Program-made: the position numbers and the translations under genes
The notes under the pieces: generated by a model
What the model saw: only the letters and a program-made list of their open reading frames with translations
The model's database searches: none
What the model was told of the DNA's origin: nothing
NCBI RefSeq assembly: GCF_014635045.1
Contig: NZ_BMCF01000010.1
Coordinates: forward strand, 26,678-90,677
Length of the DNA stretch: 64,000 bases
Source: Staphylococcus nepalensis
GTDB taxonomy: Bacteria; Bacillota; Bacilli; Staphylococcales; Staphylococcaceae
Reading direction: 5' to 3'
Shown: one piece after another, positions 40,002 to 49,865 of the stretch
Layout: the number at the start of each line of letters is the position of its first letter
Position numbering within the stretch: the first letter of the stretch is position 1

Positions 40002-41717
40002 TTATTTAGTATACTCGCTTACCAATGCTTGTACTTCTTCAGAAGTAGCACAGTTAATTGCTCTTTGTGCTAGTTCTTCCATTTCATTTTTGCTCAAACC
40101 TTTAATTTGACGACGTGCTTTAAGAATCGATGTAGCACTCATAGAGAATTCATCTAAACCTAAACCTAGTAATAATGGGATAGCAGTTTCGTCTCCAGCC
40201 ATTTCTCCACACATACCAGTCCATTTACCTTCTTTATGAGAAGCTTCAATAACTTGTTGCACTAAACGTAATATTGCAGGATTGTATGGTTGGTACAAGT
40301 ATGATACGCGTTCTGACATACGGTCAGCTGCCATTGTATATTGAATTAAATCATTAGTTCCAATGCTGAAGAAATCTACTTCTTTAGCAAAAACATCTGC
40401 CAATGCAGCAGTTGAAGGAATTTCTACCATGATACCAACTTCGATATCATCTGAAACCTCAATACCTTCATTTGTTAAATTTTCTTTTTCTTCTAATAAT
40501 AATGCTTTAGCATCCTGGAATTCTTTAATCGTAGCAACCATTGGGAACATAATACTTAATTTACCGTAAGTTGATGCACGTAATAATGCACGTAGTTGCG
40601 GTCTAAATATTTCGGGTTGATCTAGGCACAAACGTATTGCCCGGTAACCTAAGAACGGATTCATTTCTTCAGGTAAGCTTAGATATGGTAACTCTTTATC
40701 GCCCCCGATATCTAAAGTACGCACAACAACGCGTTTATCTTTCATAGTTTCTAGAACTTTTTTATAAGCTTCAAATTGTTCATCTTCAGTTGGCATTTCA
40801 TCTCTGCCCATGTATAAGAATTCAGTACGGTATAGTCCGACACCTTCAGCGCCATTCTCAATAACACCTTTTAAATCATTTGGTGTACCAATGTTGGCAG
40901 CTAATTCAGCATGTTCTCCATCCACTGTTGTTGTTTCTTCATCACGTAATTTCTGAAGTTCTTTTTTATCTTCAAAGAAACGTTCCCGTTTATTTTGGTA
41001 TGCAATCACTTCATCTTCTGTAGGGTCTATAATTACCTCGCCAGTCAAACCGTCAACAATAATCATATCACCTTGTTTAACTTCTTGTGTAATTGATTTT
41101 GTACCTACTACTGCAGCAATTTCAAGTGAGCGGCTCATAATCGCTGAGTGAGAAGTTCTTCCACCAATATTTGTAACAAAGCCTTGTACAAACGCCTTGT
41201 TTAATTGAGCCGTATCTGAAGGTGTTAAATCGTTTCCAATTATAACAACGCTTTCATCAATCATACTCGGATTGGGCAATTCCACACCTAAAATGTGCGC
41301 TAATACACGCTTAGATACATCACGAATATCTGCAGCGCGTTCTTTCATGTATTCATTATCCATCGATTCAAAGATGGTAATGAATTGTCCAGTTACATCC
41401 GAAAGTGCAGTTGGTGCGTTAACTTGTTCATTTTTTATTTTTTCTTCAATCGGTTGAATTAACTCAGGATCATCTAAAACTAATAAATGCGCATCGAAAA
41501 TAGCTGCTTTATCAGCACCAAGATTTTCCTCAGCGTTATTTCTAATTTTTGTTAATTCAACTTTAGATGTTTCAATAGCTTTTTGAAACTTAGCAATTTC
41601 TGCGTCGACATCTTTGACCTTTTCGCTGTTATATGAAAGGTCGGGTTCAACTAATAAATATGCTTTAGCAATAGCTACACCATCTGATGCAGCAATACCA
41701 TTAATGTAGTTAGACAT
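40002..41717 (-). CDS. ptsI: Phosphoenolpyruvate-protein phosphotransferase (PTS Enzyme I)
   Basis: This 571-residue general PTS enzyme takes phosphate from PEP on a His and passes it to HPr. The phospho-His lies in [21 protein letters not shown] (about residue 190). The PEP-binding barrel shows [11 protein letters not shown], the Arg-rich FLGYRAIRL and GMCGEMAGD. It starts one base after ptsH, so the pair forms a two-gene operon. Confidence 0.97.
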   Translation of the reverse strand: MSNYINGIAASDGVAIAKAYLLVEPDLSYNSEKVKDVDAEIAKFQKAIETSKVELTKIRNNAEENLGADKAAIFDAHLLVLDDPELIQPIEEKIKNEQVNAPTALSDVTGQFITIFESMDNEYMKERAADIRDVSKRVLAHILGVELPNPSMIDESVVIIGNDLTPSDTAQLNKAFVQGFVTNIGGRTSHSAIMSRSLEIAAVVGTKSITQEVKQGDMIIVDGLTGEVIIDPTEDEVIAYQNKRERFFEDKKELQKLRDEETTTVDGEHAELAANIGTPNDLKGVIENGAEGVGLYRTEFLYMGRDEMPTEDEQFEAYKKVLETMKDKRVVVRTLDIGGDKELPYLSLPEEMNPFLGYRAIRLCLDQPEIFRPQLRALLRASTYGKLSIMFPMVATIKEFQDAKALLLEEKENLTNEGIEVSDDIEVGIMVEIPSTAALADVFAKEVDFFSIGTNDLIQYTMAADRMSERVSYLYQPYNPAILRLVQQVIEASHKEGKWTGMCGEMAGDETAIPLLLGLGLDEFSMSATSILKARRQIKGLSKNEMEELAQRAINCATSEEVQALVSEYTK

Positions 41718-41718
41718 A

Positions 41719-41985
41719 TTATTTAGTTAATCCTTCTTTAGATAAGATATCTGTAATAGCTTCCATTGCGTCTGCTTCATCGCTACCATCAGCATAGATT
41801 GTGATTTCAGCATCTTTACCTACGCCTAAACTCATAACACCCATGATTGATTTCAAGTTAACTTTTTTACCGTTATATTCTAATTGAATATCTGAATCAA
41901 ATTTTGATGCAGTTTGAACAAGCATTGTAGCTGGACGTGCATGAATCCCTGTTTCGTCAATAATTACATATGATTTTTGTTCCAT
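41719..41985 (-). CDS. ptsH: Phosphocarrier protein HPr
   Basis: This 88-residue protein has catalytic His15 in [11 protein letters not shown] and regulatory Ser46 in [12 protein letters not shown]. Both phosphorylation sites are intact, so it can act both in PTS transport and, as HPr-Ser-P, as CcpA co-repressor. First gene of ptsHI; ATG with AAGGAGACATT upstream. A TATAAT-like box at 42025-42030 (minus strand) may be its -10. Confidence 0.97.
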   Translation of the reverse strand: MEQKSYVIIDETGIHARPATMLVQTASKFDSDIQLEYNGKKVNLKSIMGVMSLGVGKDAEITIYADGSDEADAMEAITDILSKEGLTK

Positions 41986-42149
41986 AATATAATGTCTCCT
42001 TCGTATAGTTAGAATCGTTAGTTTATTATAAAACCTAGCATAGTTTTATATAATAACATTACCAAATTATATATATAAATTCAATTCGTTGCACCCATGA
42101 CATGACAATAATCCGTGAATATTGTCTCTTTTTTGAAAACGCTACACTA

Positions 42150-42692
42150 TCACATTAAAGATTTAGCAACTTTTTCACATTTCTCAATATGATCGTCCCC
42201 TATTTTTTTCATAAAATAATAACTAATAGAGGCAGAAATAGCCTGTCCAACAAGTGGAAACCATTTCGTTTGTTTAGCAGCCATACGCTTTGCAACATCT
42301 TTTATAACAACCTTTAAGATTGCATTAGATACTTTTCTACCAATGAATTGGCTGCCTTGAATGGCTGCCGATGCAAAAATGCGCTCTTTTACATCTTCTC
42401 TCATTGAATTAACTTGTTTATGATCTAAACCATAGATTTTATTAACGTCTTCAATTATATCTCTCATCAGCTTAATATCTACACCGAAATTCAAACCTGG
42501 TATGGGTACAACACTAACACTCGATGATAATACTGATTTTTTTCTAACAATTGCTTGAGCGCGTTCGCGGCGCTCTTCAAGTTCAATATGTGTAGTGGGT
42601 AAATTATTTTTATTTTTCACATCTTCAATGTTTAACACTTTATTTCCAACTTTTTGGGTCACACTATTTGTAATTTTATTTTTAATACTCAT
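42150..42692 (-). CDS. DUF697-like protein of unknown function
   Basis: This 180-residue protein has a charged N-terminal third, then a segment VSVVPIPGLNFGVDIKLMRD followed by IYGLDHKQV, resembling the DUF697 pattern of a hydrophobic P-PG stretch plus a helix and IYGL. A second hydrophobic region near the C terminus (WFPLVGQAISASISYYFMKK) completes the layout. DUF697 proteins are often membrane-associated and sometimes fused to GTPases; no GTPase motif is present here. The ATG at 42692 is chosen for AAGGAG eight bases before it. The corresponding S. aureus gene also lies between ptsH and the rlmI-like gene. Confidence 0.7.
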   Translation of the reverse strand: MSIKNKITNSVTQKVGNKVLNIEDVKNKNNLPTTHIELEERRERAQAIVRKKSVLSSSVSVVPIPGLNFGVDIKLMRDIIEDVNKIYGLDHKQVNSMREDVKERIFASAAIQGSQFIGRKVSNAILKVVIKDVAKRMAAKQTKWFPLVGQAISASISYYFMKKIGDDHIEKCEKVAKSLM

Positions 42693-42749
42693 GATATTCA
42701 CTCCTTGTAAATGCTAGTATATTAAAAACATTACCCTATTTTTAGTGAT

Positions 42750-43919
42750 CTATTGTACATTTACAAAAATAGCTTTTAAATATTTTGATGGTTTGTAGTG
42801 AGGATGTGTTTTAAAATCTTTTGGTAAGCCCATTACTTCTAAAAATTCAAAATCAACTTCTGCACGGTTTAAAGTATCTTTAATAACTTTTTTAAAGGCT
42901 TTTAATGAAAATGTGCTGTTATTCGTACATAATAATAGCGTCCCGCCTGGCGAAAGTATTTCTAAGGCGCCTAATATTAATTTATCGTAATCTTTTAACA
43001 CTGAAAAAGTTTTCTTTTTATTTCTAGCAAAGCTAGGTGGATCAATAACAATCGTGTCATAAATTAAATCATGACGTCGTGCGTAGTTAAAGTAATCAAA
43101 TGTGTCCATAACAAAAATGTACTGTGTTTTTGGATCAATTGCATTCAATCCAAAATTTTCTTCTGTTAAAGATCGAGAACGGTTAGCTAAATCTACACTA
43201 GTAGTCACTTTTGCTTTTTCTGCTGAAACAACTGAAAAAGCACCTGTATAACTAAACATATTGAGTAAGTATCTATTATCTGCAAATTGATCTCTTAATT
43301 TCTTTCGTACTTCTTTTTGATCTAAGAATATACCTGTCATAGGTCCATCGTTTAAATCTATGTTATAAAAAGTATGGTTCTCTTCGATTACAATTGGAAA
43401 TTCAGGTACTTCTCCATCAACAAAACCGCCCTCTATATGAGCGTCTTTAAAACGCATTTTTTCAAAAAGTGAAGTATATTTAAAAACATTCTTTAATGCA
43501 TTTAAAATTTGGTAGCGATACTTATAAATGCCCTTAGAATACCACTGAATTAAAAAGTGACCGTTATAATTATCTATAGTTAGCCCTCCAACGCCGTCAC
43601 CTTCACCATTAAAAACTCTAAAAGCGTTAGTTCCTTCGATATTATAAAAATATGACCTTTCCTCTTTAGCTGTCTCAAAAAGACTTTCAAAAAAGCGGAT
43701 ATTAATTTCTTCGTCTTTATCATAACTTAATACCCAGCCAAGCCCTTTATGCTGTCTTCCTACATATGCAGTTGCAATAAATTGGTGTTTATCATTTACT
43801 AATAAGAACAAATCTCCTTCTTTTAAATGATCATGAGCAAAAACATCCTCATCATCAATCAGCGGGTAACCATTTAAATATTTCATTTCTTTACCTTTAT
43901 TTAATGTGGCAGTTTTCAT
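42750..43919 (-). CDS. rlmI: Class I rRNA large-subunit methyltransferase (RlmI-like, m5C)
   Basis: This 389-residue protein has an N-terminal PUA-like RNA-binding part (about 1-80), a central RlmI-specific region (about 90-200) and a C-terminal Rossmann SAM-binding domain. Motif I is LLNMFSYTGAFSVVSAEKA, motif IV TIVIDPPSFARNKK and a late GGTLLLCTNNS motif. The family methylates a cytosine in 23S rRNA (E. coli RlmI: C1962). The exact target here is inferred from the family. The ATG at 43919 keeps the PUA start; an ATG 11 codons on also has an AAAGG site. Confidence 0.85.
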   Translation of the reverse strand: MKTATLNKGKEMKYLNGYPLIDDEDVFAHDHLKEGDLFLLVNDKHQFIATAYVGRQHKGLGWVLSYDKDEEINIRFFESLFETAKEERSYFYNIEGTNAFRVFNGEGDGVGGLTIDNYNGHFLIQWYSKGIYKYRYQILNALKNVFKYTSLFEKMRFKDAHIEGGFVDGEVPEFPIVIEENHTFYNIDLNDGPMTGIFLDQKEVRKKLRDQFADNRYLLNMFSYTGAFSVVSAEKAKVTTSVDLANRSRSLTEENFGLNAIDPKTQYIFVMDTFDYFNYARRHDLIYDTIVIDPPSFARNKKKTFSVLKDYDKLILGALEILSPGGTLLLCTNNSTFSLKAFKKVIKDTLNRAEVDFEFLEVMGLPKDFKTHPHYKPSKYLKAIFVNVQ

Positions 43920-44247
43920 AAATATATGTCAGCCTTTCTAATGTTTTGTAATTAATGCTTTCTTATTCTATCATCTCAATAATTATAGTAACATCATTTA
44001 TATTTAAATAAATATTAACTATATGCAATGCTTAATATAATGTATTACATGTAAACTCACCTCATTAGTTATTTAAAAATAATAAAAGTAAGACAAAAAA
44101 TCGCGTTTTCACTCTATTTCTCTAGAAATTCCTTTACTTCAGACTTGTAAAGATGGCTGAAAAGGCATGCAGGATTCAGGATGCTTGCATAGATGACTTG
44201 TTATAATCACAATTTTAATTCAATTCTTCACTATGCATACCGTAGAA
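43920..44247. other. Intergenic region between rlmI-like and auxA-like genes
   Basis: About 330 bases of AT-rich DNA ahead of the auxA-like terminator. No reading frame, remnant or regulatory motif stands out. Confidence 0.5.
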
Positions 44248-44279
44248 GAACCTGAGATATTGATCAATATCTCAGGTTC
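44248..44279 (-). terminator. 32-bp perfect palindrome after the auxA-like gene
   Basis: GAACCTGAGATATTGA (44248-44263) is directly followed by its exact complement (44264-44279). It lies 25 bases after the minus-strand gene's stop and is the obvious terminator. Confidence 0.8.
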
Positions 44280-44304
44280 CCTATTTAAAGTTATATTTTG
44301 TTTG

Positions 44305-45606
44305 TTAATCTCTTGAAGGTTCACGTAATTTAATAATAAATGATACTGTTACTGCAATTAACATAATTAATAATATTGGTGTAATGAAAATTGATAGTAA
44401 TAGACCATGAACCATAATATTCATAAATTCTGTTACTAATTTGAAAAATAATAGACTTATCATAAATAACTGTAGATAATAGAATTTATTTCTCAAGAAG
44501 TTCGTTATAGTAGTTAATATATAGGCAATGATAATAAACATCAACAATAATAAAGTAATCCATTCGATTACATACTGTGTTTGAGAAATTTCCCAATTAC
44601 CTGATACAAATAATGCGTTTCTATTATTAAATTCTATAATTGTAAAGAACAATAATACAACACCACAAAATATTTCTACATACGCCGATTTAACCCATTT
44701 TGGTATTTTCATCCAATTTGGAATATCATCTTCTTGAATATCAATAATATTCTTCCATTTTTCGATAAATTTATCTTTTTTATCTCTTAATTTTTGAATA
44801 TCGACACTTCTACGGGTTTTGCGTGTGAACTCAGTTGTCTTATCTTGTAAATTTTTCAAATGTTCTTTTGTTTGGTTTGTAACTGTATCTTTGCTCGCTC
44901 TAGATAATTCAGGTTCTTCTTCACCTAATTCTTGTTTTGTCAACGGTAATGATCTTCTTAAAAATAAGAAGTTCCAAATTGACATTTGCCCTAGTAACCA
45001 CATTAATATAAAGAATGTGTTTACACTTAATATATCTATTGGAATAATTTCATCACTGTCAATTCTTCCATATAACACAATTTGTGTAATTAAATAACTC
45101 ATGCCGTAACTGAAAATAATAAGTAAATAGTGATATTTTCTGTGCTTTTGATTTAATTCATCTTTATACACGATATACCCAATGTGAATAACAAACGGGA
45201 TGATAAAAATGATAGCAAAAAAGCTATAAACTTGTGTCATTAGAATTAACGTTATAATAAAGAAAAGAATACCTATAACTAAAAAGAAGATTGAAACATC
45301 ATAATCATATTTCGTTGTTCTTAAAAGGGCAAACCCAATTAATATAACTGCAACACCAAATAAAATAATTAATATCGCACTTATAACAGGAAAATTCCCT
45401 ATATAATTACTCATAACTCTTATGATTTCTGCAAAAAATGCATTTATAAAATCCCAAACATTATGAATATGTAATTCTATTTTACCCTTATCCTTTAAAT
45501 CATGGACCATGGGTAAATTTATTAAAATGATGAGACCTGTGAAAAGCGAAACGATGCCTATTATATAACTATATAATATCTCAGCGTGTTTCTTAAAAAA
45601 AGACAT
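44305..45606 (-). CDS. auxA: AuxA-like polytopic membrane protein
   Basis: This 433-residue protein has about six hydrophobic segments in the N-terminal half, a charged linker of about 90 residues (QELGEEEPELSRASKDTVTN, then many Lys/Asp), and about four more at the C-terminal end. No enzymatic motif is seen. In S. aureus the gene between the ykoEDC-type ECF operon and the rlmI-like methyltransferase encodes AuxA, a factor reported with AuxB to stabilise lipoteichoic acid and support beta-lactam resistance; assignment here is by synteny and layout. The start at 45606 has GAGGTGAATGGT ahead; an upstream in-frame ATG at 45639 lacks a site. Confidence 0.7.
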   Translation of the reverse strand: MSFFKKHAEILYSYIIGIVSLFTGLIILINLPMVHDLKDKGKIELHIHNVWDFINAFFAEIIRVMSNYIGNFPVISAILIILFGVAVILIGFALLRTTKYDYDVSIFFLVIGILFFIITLILMTQVYSFFAIIFIIPFVIHIGYIVYKDELNQKHRKYHYLLIIFSYGMSYLITQIVLYGRIDSDEIIPIDILSVNTFFILMWLLGQMSIWNFLFLRRSLPLTKQELGEEEPELSRASKDTVTNQTKEHLKNLQDKTTEFTRKTRRSVDIQKLRDKKDKFIEKWKNIIDIQEDDIPNWMKIPKWVKSAYVEIFCGVVLLFFTIIEFNNRNALFVSGNWEISQTQYVIEWITLLLLMFIIIAYILTTITNFLRNKFYYLQLFMISLLFFKLVTEFMNIMVHGLLLSIFITPILLIMLIAVTVSFIIKLREPSRD

Positions 45607-45777
45607 ACCATTCACCTCAAAGTTATTATATATTAACATTTTGTTCTTGTCTTTAATAAATCCATAAATAAGTCTATAGTATGATAGAAAAAAGTGGTAT
45701 AGTCAACTTTCCACTAAATTTAAATTACTAAACAAATATTTTACAACCAAAGAATTAAAGTTTCATCTATACTTATT

Positions 45778-45803
45778 GTTTACGTTTCATTTCATGTGGT
45801 AAA
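45778..45803 (+). promoter_or_regulatory. Possible sigma-B-type promoter of the 44-residue gene
   Basis: GTTTAC (45778-45783) and GGTAAA (45798-45803), 14 bases apart, loosely resemble the sigma-B boxes GTTTAA and GGGTAT. The match is imperfect, so this is a suggestion only. Confidence 0.3.
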
Positions 45804-45845
45804 TAATAACTGTAAGTCATGTTTACTGTGAAGGAGTGTTAAATT

Positions 45846-45980
45846 ATGAGTAAAGAAGAAGCAAATAAAAAAGCAGCTGAAAAAGCAAAAGAAGCTGAAG
45901 ATAAATTAAAAGATAAAAAAGAAACTGCTGAAAATAATACTGAAGAAACAAAGAAAAACGTTCAGGACAGTTTAGATTAA
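45846..45980 (+). CDS. 44-residue Lys/Glu-rich peptide
   Basis: ATG at 45846 with a strong AAGGAG nine bases upstream opens a frame of 44 codons. The product (MSKEEANKKAAEKAKEAEDK, continuing with more K/E/D and ending NVQDSLD) is almost wholly charged, without cysteine or hydrophobic segment, and should form an amphipathic helix or stay disordered. Such small hydrophilic peptides in Firmicutes are often stress-induced; a weak sigma-B-like promoter lies upstream, but function is unknown. A terminator follows about 110 bases later. Confidence 0.7.
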   Translation: MSKEEANKKAAEKAKEAEDKLKDKKETAENNTEETKKNVQDSLD

Positions 45981-46623
45981 AATTCGGTATAACGCTTTAA
46001 AAAATGTGTTGATTCAAAGATACAGAGGTTATATCGTTACTAAAGGTTGGACTTTCAATATAGACTTCTATTGAGACACTATATATGGCTAGGTTGTTGA
46101 CTTCTTTCTACGATGAGGATTAGCAACCTAGTTTTTTATGTATTTTGTTTACCTATGGCTCAACTACTTCTATTAACTTTTGTAAAGAAATAAGAAACAT
46201 ATTTATACATATATAATTAGTGTGTATCAGTAGATAATTAAAACTAAAGTATAAAGTTTCGCTTCTTAATTCTGTTGAGTTAGTGATGCTTAGACATGAA
46301 CATGAGCATACACTCACACGATGGTTTTACCCTTATCGTTCTTGTATATTTTCTAGTCATCTTTACCAGAGTTGAACAATGAAATCATTTTTGAAAATCT
46401 GGTTTCTGTTTTCCTCTTTATGATGAGCCTTATATGATATAATGCTTTTTATAAACAATATGAGTTCTATCCGGTTTAGGATAATGCAATACTTTCGAAA
46501 TCGCAACGTCTATTTTGCACCTAATGACTTTAACATTCGTGAATCTTTAATTTATTCTCGATACGTCTTGACATAAGTGGTGAAAAATCATACATTATAG
46601 TTAAATTTAAAATTAATATTCGC
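45981..46623. other. Intergenic region before the TPP riboswitch
   Basis: It holds the terminator at 46089-46131, then about 490 bases without a convincing gene. GGTTTCTGTTTTCCTC near 46400 resembles the terminator-associated motif seen by typA and pdhD. Confidence 0.5.
46089..46131 (+). terminator. Terminator downstream of the 44-residue gene
   Basis: CTAGGTTG (46089-46096) pairs with CAACCTAG (46124-46131), followed by TTTTTT. Confidence 0.75.
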
Positions 46624-46706
46624 ACTAGGGGTGTTTAGTGACTGAGATGAGGTATACCCTCAAACCCTTTGAACCTGATCTAGATTAAGCTAGCGTAGGA
46701 AAGTGT
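46624..46706 (+). promoter_or_regulatory. TPP riboswitch (THI element)
   Basis: The conserved blocks occur in order: ACTAGGGGTG, ACTGAGATGAGG (46641-46652), ACCCTTTGAACCTGATCT (46665-46682) and GCTAGCGTAGGAAAGT. These form the two thiamine-pyrophosphate-binding arms. A terminator hairpin follows at 46749-46773, just ahead of ykoE, so thiamine pyrophosphate should turn the ykoEDC operon off. Confidence 0.93.
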
Positions 46707-46748
46707 ATTGCGATACAATATTTTTTGTATCCATATGCCTATGTTTAG

Positions 46749-46781
46749 CGCGCAACTTCTAGAAGGTTGTGCGTTTTTTTT
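46749..46781 (+). terminator. Riboswitch-controlled terminator before ykoE
   Basis: CGCGCAAC (46749-46756) pairs with GTTGTGCG (46766-46773, one G-U), followed by eight T's (46774-46781). GGAGGAG, the ykoE ribosome site, begins one base later. This is the expression platform of the TPP riboswitch. Confidence 0.88.
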
Positions 46782-46793
46782 GGAGGAGAATTT

Positions 46794-47369
46794 ATGTCAA
46801 AAGGTTTAAAGCTATCAGAAATTTTAGTAACTGTACTTATAGCAGTTGTCTTTGCGCTTATTTATAATATATGGACTTTAGTTTATAAAGCTGTGCAGGT
46901 TTCAGGTCTTCATCTTGAAGAGCTCACATATGGCGCCTGGTTTATGGCAGCTATTGTGGCTTATTTAATTATACCGAAAGCTGGGATTGCTTTATTAGCT
47001 GAATTTGCTGCAGGCGCTGGAGAGACGATTGTTATGGGTAGATTTGATATTCCGACAATAGTATATGCGTTGCTTCAAGGATTAGCATGTGAAGTTATTT
47101 TTGCTGTTTTTAGATATAAATCACGTTCTGCTATGGTAGCAATATTAGCAGGCCTTTTAGCCTCTATCTCTACACTTCCACTTGATTTTGCATATGGATA
47201 TTTAGGAGAAATTGTTGGGTGGAATTTAACACTATATATCGCCTTTCGTTTAATTAGTGGTATTGTAGTTGCTGGATTATTATCTTATTATATCGTAAAA
47301 ATATTAGATCAAACCGGTGTAACTAAATTATTTAGACCTGCAACCCAAAAAGATTATGACAATTTATAA
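46794..47369 (+). CDS. ykoE: Thiamine-precursor ECF transporter S component
   Basis: This 191-residue membrane protein has about five to six helices and is of the YkoE family, the substrate-binding S unit for hydroxymethylpyrimidine or related thiamine precursors. Conserved parts: WTLVYKAVQVSGLHLEELTYG, KAGIALLAEFAAGAGETIVM and LPLDFAYGYLGEIVGWN. The ATG at 46794 follows GGAGGAG. First gene of ykoEDC, preceded by a TPP riboswitch, which supports the substrate class. Confidence 0.92.
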   Translation: MSKGLKLSEILVTVLIAVVFALIYNIWTLVYKAVQVSGLHLEELTYGAWFMAAIVAYLIIPKAGIALLAEFAAGAGETIVMGRFDIPTIVYALLQGLACEVIFAVFRYKSRSAMVAILAGLLASISTLPLDFAYGYLGEIVGWNLTLYIAFRLISGIVVAGLLSYYIVKILDQTGVTKLFRPATQKDYDNL

Positions 47370-47381
47370 GGAGCATGAAAG

Positions 47382-48797
47382 TTGATAGGAATTGAAAATC
47401 TACGATTAAAATACCCAAATGGGATTAAGAAAATATTCGACCATTTTTCACTAAATATACAAGATAAAGAAAAGCTACTTATACTTGGTCCATCTGGTTC
47501 AGGCAAAAGCACCCTACTTAATGTTTTAAGTGGTATTGTGCCGAATCTAATCGACTTACCCATGAAATACGATAAATTAGAAATTGATAGTAATTGCGGA
47601 GTTATTTTTCAAGACCCTGATAGTCAGTTTTGTATGCCAAAAGTATATGAAGAACTCGCTTTTGTTCTAGAAAACTTGCAAACACCTCGTCAAGAAATGG
47701 ATGCGCTGATCGAATCAGCACTTGACTCTGTTGGTCTTAGTGTCAACAAAAATCAATATATCAACAATTTAAGTGGTGGCATGAAACAAAAGTTAGCTAT
47801 TGCAGAAACATTACTTCAACAAGCAGATACACTCTTTTTAGATGAGCCTACTGCAATGTTAGATGTAGAAGCAACTGTTGAGTTATGGGATAAAATTAAA
47901 TCATTGTGGCAAAACCAAACAGTTATCATAGTAGAACATAAAGTAGAACATATATGGCAACACATAGATCGTGTCATATTATTAAATTATGATGGAGACA
48001 TCATAGCTGACGCGATGCCAGCTGAAATACTTAACAACTACGAACATCTATTATCTGAGTATGGCGTGTGGCATCCTAAGGCATGGAATAGAGCACCCAA
48101 ACCAATCGAGCTCGATCACAACCCAGAAACAAATAATAAGATATTCACTTTTGAAAAAGGCATCATTAAAAGAAGAAAACGATCACTTATCAATATTCCT
48201 AAGCTTGAGATTACGCAAGGAGAATGGGTTACCATCACTGGTCCAAATGGTACAGGTAAAACATCACTATTAGAATCAATGATGCAACTAATTAGATATG
48301 ATGGTAATATGTTTTTCAATCACAAAAAGCTCACTAAAATTAAAGACGCTTCCAAAAATATGTACTTAGTATATCAAAATCCAGAGCAACAATTTATTAC
48401 ACATTCAGTTTTTCAAGAAATTTTAATTCAAAACAAATCAAATTATCGTTCAAAAGCAGAGGCTGACGAAAAAACCAACACATTGCTCCGTTTGTTAAAT
48501 TTAGAAGCTGTTAAAACGCAACATCCTTATGAATTATCTATTGGCCAAAAAAGAAGGCTAAGCGTAGCAATTGCTTTAAGTTCTTCATCCGATTTTATTT
48601 TATTGGATGAGCCTACTTTTGGTTTGGATAGTCACAATACCTTTAACCTAATCAAATTATTCCAACAACGTGTGAAAAATGGTCAATCTATTATAATGGT
48701 GACACACGATTCAGAAATTATTTCACGCTACCCTTCACGAAGATTATATGTGGAAAATAAGCGAATACTTGAAATCGAAGGTGATAAACATGTTTGA
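47382..48797 (+). CDS. ykoD: ECF transporter ATPase with two ABC domains
   Basis: This 471-residue protein has two complete ABC units. Unit 1 has Walker A LGPSGSGKSTLLN, signature NLSGGMKQKLAIAETLL and Walker B DTLFLDEPTAMLD. Unit 2 has Walker A TGPNGTGKTSLLE, signature LSIGQKRRLSVAIAL and Walker B FILLDEPTFGLD. It replaces the usual EcfA/EcfA' pair. TTG start at 47382 with AAGGAGCATGAAAG ahead. It overlaps ykoC by eight bases. Confidence 0.93.
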   Translation: MIGIENLRLKYPNGIKKIFDHFSLNIQDKEKLLILGPSGSGKSTLLNVLSGIVPNLIDLPMKYDKLEIDSNCGVIFQDPDSQFCMPKVYEELAFVLENLQTPRQEMDALIESALDSVGLSVNKNQYINNLSGGMKQKLAIAETLLQQADTLFLDEPTAMLDVEATVELWDKIKSLWQNQTVIIVEHKVEHIWQHIDRVILLNYDGDIIADAMPAEILNNYEHLLSEYGVWHPKAWNRAPKPIELDHNPETNNKIFTFEKGIIKRRKRSLINIPKLEITQGEWVTITGPNGTGKTSLLESMMQLIRYDGNMFFNHKKLTKIKDASKNMYLVYQNPEQQFITHSVFQEILIQNKSNYRSKAEADEKTNTLLRLLNLEAVKTQHPYELSIGQKRRLSVAIALSSSSDFILLDEPTFGLDSHNTFNLIKLFQQRVKNGQSIIMVTHDSEIISRYPSRRLYVENKRILEIEGDKHV

Positions 48798-49596
48798 AAT
48801 GTGGAAAAAACATTATTCCTTCATAGATGACGTGAATATCATTACTAAATTAACATTAGCCATTATTTTGTTTTTTTATATTATTTTTGTACATCAATTT
48901 GATTATATGGTTTACATTTGTTTATTAATGTTTATATTTTTATTACTTTTCAATGGTATAAAATTCAAAATTACATTAGCGTTTATTTTATTTACGATTG
49001 TCTTTAGTTTAATTTCAGCACTATTTATGATTTTTTATGGCGACGGCACCCACATTCTATTTAAATTCGGATTTATTCAGATTAGTGTAGAAAGTTTAGT
49101 TAGAGGGCTTCATTTAGCATTACGTACAACAACCATATCATTCTTTGGTATTTTAATAGCATTTACATCAGAAATTGTTATGGTTTTTTATAGTCTCATG
49201 CAACATTTAAAAGTTAAACCAAAAGTTGCGTATGCTTTTATGGCTGCTATTCGAATGGTGCCATTAATGATTAGTTCTCTCGTACAACTTAGAAAATCCC
49301 TAAAAATGAGATATCAAATCATATCTAAACAAAATTATAATTTTTTAAATCGCATGAAACATCTTATTATCCCACTTTTAAGCCAAAATATTAGAAAAGC
49401 ACATCAATTAGCTGTAGCAATGGAAAAAAAAGGGTTTAAAGATGGACCACGTACGTATTATTATTACGCGCCTTTCTCGTATAAAGATATTCTATTAATT
49501 ATAATTGTCATCATTATTTTAATTGTTGCTTATTTTTTAGCACAACAATTACCTATTACAGGTATAAACGATGTCAGAATAACAAATATTTATTAA
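48790..49596 (+). CDS. ykoC: ECF transporter T component
   Basis: This 268-residue membrane protein couples ATP hydrolysis of YkoD to the S component YkoE. It has about six helices and the two coupling motifs of T components: AAIRMVPLMISSLVQLRKSL and the A-AMEKKGFKDGPRT stretch (the A-R-G-type motif appears as MEKKGF). Start ATG 48790 with AAGGTGAT upstream inside ykoD; an in-frame start at 48748 lies deep inside ykoD and is rejected. Confidence 0.9.
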   Translation: MFEMWKKHYSFIDDVNIITKLTLAIILFFYIIFVHQFDYMVYICLLMFIFLLLFNGIKFKITLAFILFTIVFSLISALFMIFYGDGTHILFKFGFIQISVESLVRGLHLALRTTTISFFGILIAFTSEIVMVFYSLMQHLKVKPKVAYAFMAAIRMVPLMISSLVQLRKSLKMRYQIISKQNYNFLNRMKHLIIPLLSQNIRKAHQLAVAMEKKGFKDGPRTYYYYAPFSYKDILLIIIVIIILIVAYFLAQQLPITGINDVRITNIY

Positions 49597-49640
49597 CCAT
49601 TACCTTTACTAGATCCAAAATTCGTTATTATCCAATTTTT

Positions 49641-49679
49641 AAAGCTAAGACAAAACTTAAACCACTTTGTCTTAGCTTT
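49641..49679 (+). terminator. Terminator of ykoEDC
   Basis: AAAGCTAAGACAAA (49641-49654) pairs exactly with TTTGTCTTAGCTTT (49666-49679), followed by TTTTC. Confidence 0.9.
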
Positions 49680-49826
49680 TTTCAATCTAACTACTTGGGT
49701 TAAATAATACATTTTTAATAAATTGCTATTCAGCCCTTTATATATTATATGTATTCATTTTAAAATAAATTGTCCAATCATAGCCATTGTAAAACAACAT
49801 TTAACGTTTTAATAAAATCAAAACGA

Positions 49827-49865
49827 GACTACTCATCTCCTTTAGAATATAGGAAATCAGTAGCC
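49827..49865 (-). terminator. Probable terminator of the purine operon
   Basis: On the minus strand GGCTACT-ATTTCCT pairs with AGGAGAT-AGTAGTC (G-U pairs included), followed by TCGTTTTG. It lies about 170 bases beyond purD. Confidence 0.6.
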
